The notes beneath the pieces were generated by a model. It searched no databases. It was not told where the DNA came from and saw only the letters and a program-made list of their open reading frames with translations. From positions 62,001 to 126,000 of the forward strand of contig JAUYQR010000020.1 in assembly GCA_030697175.1 (NCBI GenBank): a stretch of 64,000 bases of DNA. Direction: 5' to 3'. Shown here piece after piece: positions 56,272 to 64,000 of this stretch (position 1 is its first letter; every line of letters starts with the position of its first letter). The translations under genes were made by a program, and so were the position numbers. Source of the DNA: Paracoccaceae bacterium. GTDB lineage: Bacteria; Pseudomonadota; Alphaproteobacteria; Rhodobacterales; Rhodobacteraceae.

Positions 56272-56994
56272 ATGTCAGAGGCAAAGATCAGGCTTTATGT
56301 AGAGCAGCCCCTTGGTCCGGGGCAAGCGGTGCGGTTGTCGCCGGACCAGACGCATTACCTGACCGGGGTGATGCGGTTGGGCGTCGGCGCGGCGGTGCTT
56401 TTGTTCAACGGGCAGGACGGCGAATGGCGCGCGGCGCTGGCCGAGGTGGGCAAGCGGGGCGCTGTGGCGGTGTGCGAGGCGCCGACGCGGGAGCAGGTGA
56501 TGCCACCGGACCTGTGGCTGATGTTTGCGCCGATCAAGAAGGCACGGACCGATTTCATCGTGGAAAAGGCGGTGGAACTGGGCGTGCGTCGGATCATGCC
56601 GGTGCAGACGCGGCACACGAATTCCGAACGTATTCGGCAGGATCGGCTGCAGGCGCACGCGGTCGAGGCCGCCGAACAATGTGGCGCGACCTATGTGCCC
56701 GAGGTGGCCGAGTTGCAGCCTTTGGACCGCGTGCTGGCCGAGTTTCCGGCAGAGCGGACGCTGTTTTGGTGCGATGAGGCGGCGGCAGGCACGCCGCCGA
56801 TGGTTGGAGGCACGCCGGGGCGGGCGGCCATCCTGATCGGGCCGGAGGGTGGCTTTGCCGATGCCGAAGCCACCCGGTTGCGCGGGATGGAACGGGTGCG
56901 GGTGCTGAGCCTCGGGCCGCGCATCCTGCGGGCGGATACTGCGGCGGTCGCGGCGATCGCGCTGTGGCAGACAGCGCATGGAGACTGGCGGTGA
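56272..56994 (+). CDS. rsmE: 16S rRNA (uracil-1498-N3)-methyltransferase RsmE
   Basis: This 240-aa SPOUT-fold enzyme methylates U1498 of 16S rRNA using SAM. The deep-knot motifs are ILIGPEGGFADAEA and LSLGPRILRADTA; the N-terminal PUA-like domain begins KIRLYVEQPLG and contains HYLTGVMRL. The ATG at 56272 is the only start consistent with the family. Its end overlaps the next gene (GTGA). Confidence 0.94.
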   Translation: MSEAKIRLYVEQPLGPGQAVRLSPDQTHYLTGVMRLGVGAAVLLFNGQDGEWRAALAEVGKRGAVAVCEAPTREQVMPPDLWLMFAPIKKARTDFIVEKAVELGVRRIMPVQTRHTNSERIRQDRLQAHAVEAAEQCGATYVPEVAELQPLDRVLAEFPAERTLFWCDEAAAGTPPMVGGTPGRAAILIGPEGGFADAEATRLRGMERVRVLSLGPRILRADTAAVAAIALWQTAHGDWR

Positions 56995-57539
56995 GCTTCG
57001 TGCGCCAGGATGTGATCGACTTTGCCGTGCGCTGGCGCGAGGCGATCATTGGCGCTGCGGTGGCTGTCGCGGGGGGCTGGCTGGTCTGGCTGGGCGGCTA
57101 TCTTCTGGTGCCGCTTGGCGGGCTGCTTGTGGTTCTGGGGGCAAGCTGGGTGGTGCTGGCGGTCAGGCGGCTGCGCTTTGACCAGCCGGGCGACGCGCCG
57201 GGTGTGGTAGAGGTGCTGGAGGGGCAGATCAGCTATTTCGGCCCGACAGTGGGCGGATCGGTGGGTATTCCCGAACTGGTGGACATCCGGCTCTTGACGC
57301 TGCGGGGGCGTCGGGTGTGGCGGCTGAAGCAGGCCGACGGGCAGGCGATCCTGATCCCGGTCGAGGCCGCGGGCGCGGAGCGGCTGTTCGACGCGTTTGC
57401 CGCGTTGCCGGGAATGGACACCGCCGCGCTGGTGGCGGCGGTTCGGTCGGAACGACCGGGGACCGGCACCGCGCTGGCGCTTGACACCGAGGTGCGGCAG
57501 GTCTGGCGGCGATCCGAGCGCGGAGTTGTGGTGCGCTGA
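56991..57539 (+). CDS. Conserved hypothetical membrane protein
   Basis: This 182-aa protein starts with GTG in a GTGA overlap with rsmE. Two membrane helices (residues about 17-52) lead to a cytoplasmic domain beginning VVEVLEGQISYFGPTVGG, which looks like a PH-like or small beta domain. I recognise the pattern as a Rhodobacteraceae protein beside rsmE but no function. It probably shares the rsmE promoter. Confidence 0.75.
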   Translation: MSFVRQDVIDFAVRWREAIIGAAVAVAGGWLVWLGGYLLVPLGGLLVVLGASWVVLAVRRLRFDQPGDAPGVVEVLEGQISYFGPTVGGSVGIPELVDIRLLTLRGRRVWRLKQADGQAILIPVEAAGAERLFDAFAALPGMDTAALVAAVRSERPGTGTALALDTEVRQVWRRSERGVVVR

Positions 57540-57649
57540 CGCGCAGCTTTGACCGCTTCGCCGGGCCTTGACTTGGACGCGCGGGCGAGACAGGTCTTGC
57601 GGCCTGAACCAGCGAACCCCGCGACGCGCACGCACCCCGGAGCCTTTCC

Positions 57650-58996
57650 ATGTCGATACCTCAGTCCGGCGGTGGCCCGATCGAAAGTTTTGCCCAGTTG
57701 GCCGCTTACATGGCCTCGGGGTCGAAGCCGAAGGACCAGTGGCGCATCGGGACCGAGCATGAAAAATTCGGCTGGCTGACCGACACCCGCGCGCCGTTGC
57801 CCTATGCCGGGGCGCGGTCGATTTCGGTGCTGTTTGACGAATTGGCCACGCGCTACGGCTGGGAGCCGGTGCGCGAGGGCAACAACGTCATCGGGATGAC
57901 GCGGAACGGGGCCAACATCAGTCTGGAGCCGGGTGGGCAGTTCGAGCTGTCAGGTGCGCCGCTGGTTTCGATCCACGACATCGAGGCGGAAACGCGCGAG
58001 CATCTGGACGAGGTGAAATCCATCGCCGATCCCTTGGGCATCAAGTTCATGGGCATCGGGGCCGCGCCGGTCTGGAGCCATTCGGAGATGCCGGTGATGC
58101 CGAAGGGCCGCTACCGGCTGATGACCGATTACATGGGCCGCGTCGGCACGCATGGCACGCAGATGATGTACCGCACCTCGACGGTGCAGGTGAACCTCGA
58201 TTATGCGTCCGAGGCGGACATGGTGAAGAAGCTGCGCGTGGCGCTGGCGTTGCAGCCGGTGGCGACGGCGCTGTTCGCCAGCAGTCCGTTCTTTGATGGC
58301 AAGGTCAACGGCCACAAGAGCTGGCGCAGCCGGATCTGGCGGGGGTTGGACGACAGCCGGACCGGGATGCTGCCGTTCGCGTTCGAAGACGGCATGGGCT
58401 TTCAGCGCTATATCGACTGGGTCTTGGATGTGCCGATGTATTTCGTCTACCGCGACGGGAAATACATCAATGCGCTGGGCCAGTCGTTCCGCGATTTCCT
58501 TGCCGGCAAGCTGCCGGCCTTGCCCGGCGAAAAGCCGACGCTCAGCGATTTTGCCGATCACATGACGACCGTGTTCCCCGAAGCGCGGGTCAAGAAATAC
58601 ATCGAGATGCGGGGGGCCGATTGTGGCGATTTCGCCCATGTCGTCGGGCTGCCCGCGTTCTGGGTGGGGCTGATGTATGACCAGGGCGCGCTGGATGCGG
58701 CATGGGATCTGGTCAAGGGGCTGGATACCGAAACGCGCGAAGGGCTGCGCGTTGCGGCCTCGGTTGCGGGATTGCAGGGCGAGGCGGGTGGCGTGAAGCT
58801 TATTGATCTGGCGCGGGCGTCGGTGGCCTTGTCGCAGGCCGGGTTGGCCGCGCGGGGCTTGGGCGAGGAGCGGCATCTGGCGCCATTGGTCGAGCATGTG
58901 GCGACTGGTGAGGTGCAGGCCGACCGCTGGTTGCAGCTTTACCACGGCGCATGGGGCGGCGATCTGACGCCGATCTATGAGGCGTCGAGTTTCTGA
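57650..58996 (+). CDS. gshA: Glutamate--cysteine ligase (plant/alphaproteobacterial type)
   Basis: This 448-aa ATP-dependent ligase makes gamma-glutamylcysteine, the first step of glutathione synthesis. Subfamily marks are RIGTEHEKFGW, SLEPGGQFELSGAPL, RYRLMTDYMGRVGTHGTQMM and EMRGADCGD. This plant-like class is usual in alphaproteobacteria and differs from E. coli GshA. ATG at 57650 with a weak ribosome site. It converges on plsY with a 3-bp gap. Confidence 0.95.
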   Translation: MSIPQSGGGPIESFAQLAAYMASGSKPKDQWRIGTEHEKFGWLTDTRAPLPYAGARSISVLFDELATRYGWEPVREGNNVIGMTRNGANISLEPGGQFELSGAPLVSIHDIEAETREHLDEVKSIADPLGIKFMGIGAAPVWSHSEMPVMPKGRYRLMTDYMGRVGTHGTQMMYRTSTVQVNLDYASEADMVKKLRVALALQPVATALFASSPFFDGKVNGHKSWRSRIWRGLDDSRTGMLPFAFEDGMGFQRYIDWVLDVPMYFVYRDGKYINALGQSFRDFLAGKLPALPGEKPTLSDFADHMTTVFPEARVKKYIEMRGADCGDFAHVVGLPAFWVGLMYDQGALDAAWDLVKGLDTETREGLRVAASVAGLQGEAGGVKLIDLARASVALSQAGLAARGLGEERHLAPLVEHVATGEVQADRWLQLYHGAWGGDLTPIYEASSF

Positions 58997-58999
58997 GGT

Positions 59000-59614
59000 T
59001 CAGGCCTTCTTCTGGCCGAACTTCGGTTCGGTCCCCGCCTTGATCCGCTTCAGGTTTTCGGTGTGGCGGATGTAGACGAGGACGGTCAAAACGAAGGTCA
59101 AGGCCAGCAGCCATCCTTCGTTGAAGTAGATCAGCCAAATTGGCGTCAGGCCAGCCGCCAGCAGCGCGGCGATCGAAGACGTGCGGGTGATCAGGGCGGC
59201 AACGACCCAGGTGGCACAAGCGGCAAGCCCGACGGGCCACGCCAGCGCAAGGAGCGTGCCAAGGAATGTAGCCACCCCTTTGCCGCCCTTGAAGCGCAGC
59301 CATACCGGGTAAAGGTGGCCAACAAAGGCCGCCAGACCGGCAACCTGTGCCGCATCCTCGCCACCCACAAGAGCGCGCGCGACAAGGACCGCAACACCGC
59401 CCTTGGCTGCGTCGAGAAGCAGCGTGGCGAGTGCGGCACGCTTGTTGCCGGTGCGCAGCACGTTGGTGGCACCGATGTTGCCAGACCCGATCTGTCGAAG
59501 GTCGCCAAGGCCCAGTGCGCGGGTGATGACGATGCCGAACGGAACCGAGCCGAGGAGATAGGCGAAGAGCGCGGTGATCGCCAGCAGCATCGGGTCGGTG
59601 GTGATAGGGGGCAT
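59000..59614 (-). CDS. plsY: Glycerol-3-phosphate acyltransferase PlsY
   Basis: This 204-aa inner-membrane enzyme transfers the acyl group of acyl-phosphate to glycerol-3-phosphate, starting phospholipid synthesis. The three PlsY motifs are visible: SGNIGATNVLR (near residue 43), the FKGGKGVATFLG loop (near 108) and the C-terminal RHTENLKRIKAGTEPK. About five helices. It follows the pyrC-like gene by 3 bp. Confidence 0.95.
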   Translation of the reverse strand: MPPITTDPMLLAITALFAYLLGSVPFGIVITRALGLGDLRQIGSGNIGATNVLRTGNKRAALATLLLDAAKGGVAVLVARALVGGEDAAQVAGLAAFVGHLYPVWLRFKGGKGVATFLGTLLALAWPVGLAACATWVVAALITRTSSIAALLAAGLTPIWLIYFNEGWLLALTFVLTVLVYIRHTENLKRIKAGTEPKFGQKKA

Positions 59615-59617
59615 GGC

Positions 59618-60889
59618 TCAGCTTTCTGCGGCGTAGACCAGCGTCCCGCCGACGAAGGTTTTAAGCACTTTACCCTCCATCCGCGCGCCGTCAAACGGGG
59701 TGTTCTTGGATTTGGATCGTAGGCTGAAACGGTCCATCAAAAAGGGCGCGTCGGGATCGAAGAGCACAAGGTCCGCCGGTGCGCCGACCGACAGGCGGCC
59801 TTGCGGCAAGCCAAGGCGGCGCGCGGGATTGAGCGTCATGGCGCGGATCAGGGTCGGCAGGTCGATCGCCCCGGCATGATAGATCCGCATCGCCGCCGGC
59901 AGGAAGGTTTCGAGGGCGACGGCACCGGAGGCTGCTTCCTCGAAGGGCAGGCGTTTCGATTCCTCGTCTGCCGGGGTGTGCATCGACGAGATCACGTCGA
60001 TCAGGCCTGAGGTTACTGCCTCGACCATCGCGAGGCGGTCATCCTCGGACCGCAAGGGCGGGGTGAACTTGAAGAAGGTGCGGTAATCGCCGACATCCAG
60101 CTCGTTCAGCGTCAGGTGGTGGATCGAGGTGCCTGCCGTGACATCGAGCCCGGCGTCCTTGGCACGGGCCAGGGCGGGAAGGGCGCGGGCGGTGGTGATC
60201 TGGTCGGCGTGGTAGCGTGCGCCGGTCAGTTCAACGAGCGCGAGGTCGCGTTCAAGGCCCATGCGTTCGGCCATCGGCGACACGGCGGGGATGCCGCGCA
60301 GGCTTGCGAACTTGCCACTGGTGGCCGAGGCACCCGCCGACAGGTTGGGGTCCTGCGGGTGGCCGCCGATCAGCGCGCCAAGGCTGCGGGCGTAGGTCAT
60401 GGCACGGGACAGCGCCTTGGCATCGGTGCTGACGCGGGCCGCGTCGGTAAAGGCGATTGCCCCGGCGTCCAGCAGAAAGCCGATCTCGGTCATCTCGTGC
60501 CCGTCGCGGCCCTTTGTCAGGGCGGCCATGTGGCGGATGCGGACCGGGCTTTCGGCGGCGCGGCGGGTGACGAATTCCAGCGCTTCGGGCGTGTCGATGG
60601 CGGGGGTGGTGTCGGGGCGGGCGATGATCGTGGTCACGCCGCCCGCCGCCGCTGCCAGCCCGGCGGAGCGGAAGGATTCCTTGTGCCGTTCGCCCGGCTC
60701 GCCGATCTTGACGCCGATGTCGACGATGCCGGGGGCAAGGCACATGCCGCCACAGTCGATGATCCTTGCACCCTTCGGAGCAGGGGCATTGATCGCGCCA
60801 ATCACGCCCTTGGCGATGGTCAGGCTGCCGGGCGCGTCGGTCAGCGCCTCGGGGTCGATCAGGCGGGCGTTCGATAGATGGATGATCAC
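59618..60889 (-). CDS. Dihydroorotase-like protein lacking metal ligands (PyrX-type)
   Basis: This 423-aa protein has the amidohydrolase fold of class I dihydroorotase, but the metal-binding HxH reads G59-V-K61 (VDIGVKIGEPG). The REPG arginine is glycine, and the catalytic TDHAPH segment is SSMHTPA (301-307), so the aspartate is missing. The structural HHL (257-259) is kept. This is the pattern of non-catalytic PyrX proteins that support aspartate carbamoyltransferase assembly; activity as a dihydroorotase is unlikely. It starts with GTG and sits in the pyrB-to-plsY operon. Confidence 0.85.
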   Translation of the reverse strand: MIIHLSNARLIDPEALTDAPGSLTIAKGVIGAINAPAPKGARIIDCGGMCLAPGIVDIGVKIGEPGERHKESFRSAGLAAAAGGVTTIIARPDTTPAIDTPEALEFVTRRAAESPVRIRHMAALTKGRDGHEMTEIGFLLDAGAIAFTDAARVSTDAKALSRAMTYARSLGALIGGHPQDPNLSAGASATSGKFASLRGIPAVSPMAERMGLERDLALVELTGARYHADQITTARALPALARAKDAGLDVTAGTSIHHLTLNELDVGDYRTFFKFTPPLRSEDDRLAMVEAVTSGLIDVISSMHTPADEESKRLPFEEAASGAVALETFLPAAMRIYHAGAIDLPTLIRAMTLNPARRLGLPQGRLSVGAPADLVLFDPDAPFLMDRFSLRSKSKNTPFDGARMEGKVLKTFVGGTLVYAAES

Positions 60890-60959
60890 GTCTGCTTGCC
60901 CTCTGCCTGCCGTGCTTGGCGATTAGTCAAATCGTGCCGGTCTTGAAAGCCGAAAAGCA

Positions 60960-61409
60960 TCATGCCAGCCCCCCGGCTGCAATCAGGCGGGCGGCGGTGG
61001 CGGCCGGGTCGGCCTGATACTTGATCAGGTGCTTGTCGCCTGTCCGGGTGATGACCTGAACCGCGCCAAGAAATGGCCGCGCAGTCTGGATTTGCACCAG
61101 AGGGATCGCGCGGCTGGCGGGGCCAAGCAGGCGGCGGTCGGTCAGGCGCCAGACCTCGGCCATCGCTTCGGATTGCACGAAGGCGGCGCGGGCGGCGATG
61201 GCGATGACCGCGCCGATCGGCCCAATCACCGGGTAGGGATTGGCTTGCCACACAAGCACCGCGCCGGCGAGCGCGCCGAGGATCACCGCCATCACCAGAT
61301 GGCTGCGCCAGTAGACGGCGCGGTCGGGGCGAAATTCGGCAACGATCCGTTCCCCTTCGGCAAGGGGTAGCGGGTGGCCCATGATACTGTCGGGTTCGAT
61401 CCGGGCCAT
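60960..61409 (-). CDS. Hypothetical membrane protein, bacterial PH-like
   Basis: This 149-aa protein has two helices (VMAVILGALAGAVLVW and VIGPIGAVIAIAARAAF) followed by a domain reading WRLTDRRLLGPASRAIPLVQIQTARP, which resembles the photoreceptor/bPH-type domains of small membrane proteins. Start at 61409 is supported by a TGATG overlap with the preceding tiny gene. The function is unknown. It lies between pyrB and the pyrC-like gene. Confidence 0.7.
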   Translation of the reverse strand: MARIEPDSIMGHPLPLAEGERIVAEFRPDRAVYWRSHLVMAVILGALAGAVLVWQANPYPVIGPIGAVIAIAARAAFVQSEAMAEVWRLTDRRLLGPASRAIPLVQIQTARPFLGAVQVITRTGDKHLIKYQADPAATAARLIAAGGLA

Positions 61410-61528
61410 CAGGCGATCCAGACGAGGACGGTGGTGAAAAGGGCAAGGAACACGAGAACGGCGGTGGCAACCATGCCGCCGATGCGGGCGTCCGACTTCG
61501 GGGGTTTTCGGTTGGGGTCTTGGGTCAT
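61409..61528 (-). CDS. Small single-span membrane protein (39 aa)
   Basis: A 39-codon frame runs from 61528 to 61409. A hydrophilic start (MTQDPNRKPPKSDARIG) is followed by one helix (MVATAVLVFLALFTTVLVWIA). It overlaps the stop of the upstream gene (ATGA) and the start of the downstream one (TGATG). Such tight coupling on both sides makes it very likely real despite its size. The function is unknown. Confidence 0.7.
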   Translation of the reverse strand: MTQDPNRKPPKSDARIGGMVATAVLVFLALFTTVLVWIA

Positions 61529-62094
61529 GCGTCGGTCTCTCCCTGCAGATCGCGGATCATCGCGAAGACCTTCTCACCCTCGGCGATGTTTTCAAAGCCC
61601 GCCTTCGTGGTGCCAAGGTCGCCCTCGGAGTCGCGTTCGCGGCGGGAATGGACCCAGACCGTGCTGGCCCGCGTGCCGCGTTCCAGTTCCAGCGCGCTGG
61701 AGGGCAGGATCGGGTAGACCTTCAGGCTGGGGAACTGCCCCTGCCGGATCACATAGGCCGCACAGGTTGTCAGCGCATAGCGGGTATCGCGGGCGGCGGA
61801 GCGGGCCTCGAAGATCGGGCCGAGGACAAGAAAGCCGCCAAAGGCAGCGAAGGGAAGGCTGAACACGGTGGTGATCAGCGCGTTGCCCCCGTCCGGGACG
61901 GTCGCTGCCTGCGGAAAGAGGAGGAGGCTGTAGAGGAAGAGGGAAACGCCGCTGATCAGGAAGGGCAGCCCGAAGAGCATCATGAAGAACGTCACCCGCC
62001 GCCGGTGGAATCCGGGAACGGGGGCGCCCGCCCAAAGCAGGGTTTCATCGGGGCGGAGACGGAGGGGGGGACGGATCAAGGTGCTTCGGCTCAT
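61525..62094 (-). CDS. Hypothetical two-span membrane protein
   Basis: This 189-aa protein has the opening pattern RLRPDETLLWAGAPVPGF, then two helices (about residues 35-60 and 72-95), then RYALTTCAAYVIRQGQFPSLKVYPI. This layout (an 'E-x-L-L-W-x-G-x-P' lead, two helices, then a TNxR/TTxAAY strand) recurs in its neighbour 62174-62719. A cytoplasmic PH-like role is plausible but unproven. It overlaps the 39-aa gene by ATGA. Confidence 0.72.
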   Translation of the reverse strand: MSRSTLIRPPLRLRPDETLLWAGAPVPGFHRRRVTFFMMLFGLPFLISGVSLFLYSLLLFPQAATVPDGGNALITTVFSLPFAAFGGFLVLGPIFEARSAARDTRYALTTCAAYVIRQGQFPSLKVYPILPSSALELERGTRASTVWVHSRRERDSEGDLGTTKAGFENIAEGEKVFAMIRDLQGETDA

Positions 62095-62173
62095 GTGTCA
62101 GGGGGCTCGTTCGGGGCGGTGCGCATTGGGTTGCCTTGGTCATCCAGCGCAGCAAGGTTGCGAAGCGGACGTT

Positions 62174-62719
62174 TCACGATGCTCCTGGCTTGGCGCAACT
62201 TGCTTTGTCGGACAGCCTCTGGATCAAAGCCAGCGCTGCTCGCAATTCTCTTTTCGACCCTGCCTGAAGTATCAGATTCTGAGGGAGGGACTTATGGTGG
62301 ACGATGAGAAAGACCGCATGAATCCCTGCTTCGGCGTCTTTGACTGGGCATTGCAGAAACTTTGGCTGCCTGCGCCAGTGAGCTCTGTGGAGCGAAAGAA
62401 TCCGCTCGTTGGTGACTGCGCAGTCTAGTCGGCTTGTGATAAGCGCCAAGCCAAATGCCGCCGCCATGACCAGTATTGTCGGGGCCCAAATCATTGCAAC
62501 CAGTCCGGCCTTTCGGTCAGCTTCGGGACAAGGTTCGGTCACGCAGCTTGAACCGCCAGGTGCGCCGGCAATTTCTGTCAATGCCATCCACCTGGCGAGG
62601 AGCGCAAACGCGCAGATGCACGCGATGAACGACAGCAGCTTGAACGTCGAGGGCCGCCCCTCCCACAAGATTGCTTCTTCGAGGTCGAGCCTTGGCGACC
62701 AGTCGTAGTCTGCCCTCAC
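62174..62719 (-). CDS. Hypothetical two-span membrane protein
   Basis: This 181-aa protein shares its neighbour's layout: the lead [12 protein letters not shown], two helices (about residues 28-46 and 72-95) and [21 protein letters not shown] cysteine pair lies in the loop ([10 protein letters not shown]). It starts with GTG in a GTGA overlap with pyrB. Its DNA is visibly less GC-biased than the surrounding genes, which may mean it was acquired or is evolving fast. Confidence 0.65.
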   Translation of the reverse strand: MRADYDWSPRLDLEEAILWEGRPSTFKLLSFIACICAFALLARWMALTEIAGAPGGSSCVTEPCPEADRKAGLVAMIWAPTILVMAAAFGLALITSRLDCAVTNERILSLHRAHWRRQPKFLQCPVKDAEAGIHAVFLIVHHKSLPQNLILQAGSKRELRAALALIQRLSDKASCAKPGAS

Positions 62720-63678
62720 GCCATCATCCCCACGATCTTGCGCCCCCGTTCGGCCCGGAGGTTCCGCGCCAGAAGGTCCATGCAGGCCATCCGCACGGCG
62801 ACGCCCATCTCCACCTGGTCCTGGATCACCGAGCGGTTGATGTCGTCGGCGAGGTCGCCGTCGATCTCCACGCCGCGGTTCATCGGGCCGGGGTGCATGA
62901 CGATTGCGTCGGGCTTGGCATGGGCCAGCTTTTCGGCGTCAAGCCCGTAGCGGTGATAGTATTCGCGGCTGGAGGGGATGAAGCCGCCGTCCATCCGTTC
63001 GTTCTGAAGCCGCAGCATCATCACCACGTCGGCGCCTTCCAGCCCCTTGCGCATGTCGTCAAACAACTCGCAGCCGAAATCCTCGACGCCTGGGGGCATC
63101 AGGGTCGGCGGCGCGATCAGGCGCAGGCGGTTTTCCATCTTGCCGAGCAGGATCAGGTTCGAGCGCGCCACGCGGCTGTGCGCGATGTCGCCGCAGATCG
63201 CCACGGTCAGGCGCTGGATGCGGCCCTTCGCGCGGCGGATGGTCAGGGCATCGAGCAGCGCCTGTGTCGGGTGTTCATGCCGTCCGTCGCCCGCGTTCAA
63301 AACAGCGCAATTCACCTTTGATGCCAGAAGGTTGACGGCGCCGGACGACCCGTGCCGCACCACCAGAAGGTCGGGATGCATGGCGTTCAGCGTCATCGCC
63401 GTGTCGATCAGCGTTTCACCCTTCTTCACCGAGGAGGAGGCGACCGACATGTTCATCACATCGGCCCCAAGCCGCTTCCCGGCCAGTTCGAAGCTGGCCT
63501 GCGTGCGGGTGGAGTTTTCAAAGAACATGTTGATTTGCGTCATGCCCGCAAGCACGTCGGATTGCTTGACGGTGCGACGGTTCAGGTCGACGTAGCGGTC
63601 GGCCAGATCAAGGACCGTGACGATTTCCTGCGGCGCCAGATGTTCGATGCCCAGAAGGTGGCGCGCGCGAAAGGTCAT
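62716..63678 (-). CDS. pyrB: Aspartate carbamoyltransferase catalytic subunit (PyrB)
   Basis: This 320-aa enzyme condenses carbamoyl phosphate and aspartate in pyrimidine synthesis. The carbamoyl-phosphate loop is [19 protein letters not shown] (near residue 52), and the C-terminal aspartate site includes [11 protein letters not shown]. It is the first gene of the minus-strand operon that includes four small membrane-protein genes, the PyrX-like gene and plsY. The ATG at 63678 has GGAGAAACCC upstream. Confidence 0.96.
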   Translation of the reverse strand: MTFRARHLLGIEHLAPQEIVTVLDLADRYVDLNRRTVKQSDVLAGMTQINMFFENSTRTQASFELAGKRLGADVMNMSVASSSVKKGETLIDTAMTLNAMHPDLLVVRHGSSGAVNLLASKVNCAVLNAGDGRHEHPTQALLDALTIRRAKGRIQRLTVAICGDIAHSRVARSNLILLGKMENRLRLIAPPTLMPPGVEDFGCELFDDMRKGLEGADVVMMLRLQNERMDGGFIPSSREYYHRYGLDAEKLAHAKPDAIVMHPGPMNRGVEIDGDLADDINRSVIQDQVEMGVAVRMACMDLLARNLRAERGRKIVGMMA

Positions 63679-63792
63679 GGGTTTCTCCTGCCGGGATGGG
63701 GCGCTTATGCCAAAGCGGGGGGGGCGGGGCAATGCCACAGTTCGGCGCTGGCGGTTCTGGCGGCGCGGCTGACATGGCAATAGGGTGGTGGC

Positions 63793-64000
63793 ATGGGAAT
63801 CGGGGCCGATATCATCGCGGATGACTGGCACGCGGCGCTGGCGGCGCTGGCGTGGCAGGTTGATCTCGGGGCGACCGAGCCGTTGGGCGATGCGCCGGTG
63901 AACCGTTATGAGATGGTTGATCCGGTGCGGGCGGCCGTCCCGGTGGTACCTGCGGCCCCCGCCCAACTGGCGGTTGGTCAGGACCCGGTTGCGGTTGCGG
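63793..64000 (+). CDS. Uracil-DNA glycosylase, family 4-like (N-terminal fragment)
   Basis: The first 69 codons of a gene cut by the window end are visible. The start ([31 protein letters not shown]) matches the lead segment of alphaproteobacterial family 4 uracil-DNA glycosylases, which is followed by an Ala/Pro-rich linker as seen here. The catalytic domain and iron-sulfur cysteines lie outside, so the call is provisional. Confidence 0.55.
   Translation, partial: MGIGADIIADDWHAALAALAWQVDLGATEPLGDAPVNRYEMVDPVRAAVPVVPAAPAQLAVGQDPVAVA

Noticed and set aside
59618-60889. Ordinary catalytic dihydroorotase
   Set aside because: All metal ligands I can align, and the catalytic aspartate, are replaced.

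Overview
The window is dense, very GC-rich DNA with strong GC preference at third codon positions. Gene families and order point to an alphaproteobacterium of the Rhodobacteraceae (Paracoccus/Rhodobacter/Gemmobacter-like). The main pointers are a complete beta-hydroxyaspartate cycle locus, an allantoinase-OHCU decarboxylase fusion, DUF2125 and DUF1285 proteins, a pyrB-pyrC-plsY block and a GT14/sulfotransferase pair. I see no rRNA, tRNA, CRISPR array, prophage or insertion sequence. It reads as chromosome carrying core and metabolic genes.

Layout. 1-8.7 kb: the 3' part of a hydantoinase/oxoprolinase fusion, then bhcR and bhcABCD, followed by a GAPDH-family gene. 8.7-13.6 kb: two orphan ABC permeases, a K+ channel with a zinc ribbon, small membrane ORFs and a BciB-type 8-vinyl reductase homologue. 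13.8-22.4 kb: a cold-shock gene, then purine-ring catabolism (a wrecked NCS2 permease, allA, allE, puuE-OHCU fusion, uraH, and puuD after a DUF2125 gene and a LysR gene). 22.4-26.6 kb: a GFA protein, a sulfotransferase facing a GT14 glycosyltransferase, a HIT protein, DUF1203 and two tiny coupled ORFs. 26.7-38.9 kb: polA, a zf-CHCC protein, hydroxypyruvate isomerase and DUF1285 on the minus strand; a tightly overlapping MoxR-DUF58-DUF4159-VWA-like operon on the plus strand; then DUF599. 38.9-45.2 kb: glcDEF, two tandem trypsin-like proteases and hsp20. 45.2-55.2 kb: a VWA/ECF-sigma pair, a peptidoglycan-binding protein, an aminotransferase, an SDR, yghU, gabD and an OmpA operon. 55.3-64 kb: ubiA, rsmE, gshA, plsY, a degenerate dihydroorotase, four small membrane-protein genes, pyrB and the start of a uracil-DNA glycosylase.

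The metabolic theme is glyoxylate. Three routes in the window make it or handle a close relative: glycolate oxidase (glcDEF), ureidoglycolate lyase (allA, at the end of urate breakdown) and hydroxypyruvate isomerase. The bhc locus can turn glyoxylate plus glycine into oxaloacetate without losing carbon, so purines and glycolate can feed the TCA cycle directly.

Leads worth following are the shared GGATATTTTT-type element after five genes, palindromes in the bhc and glc promoters, an 11-bp direct-repeat array between bhcC and bhcD, the 12-bp repeat array inside the broken purine permease, a PyrC that lacks its metal ligands, and the uncharacterised gene block between pyrB and pyrC.
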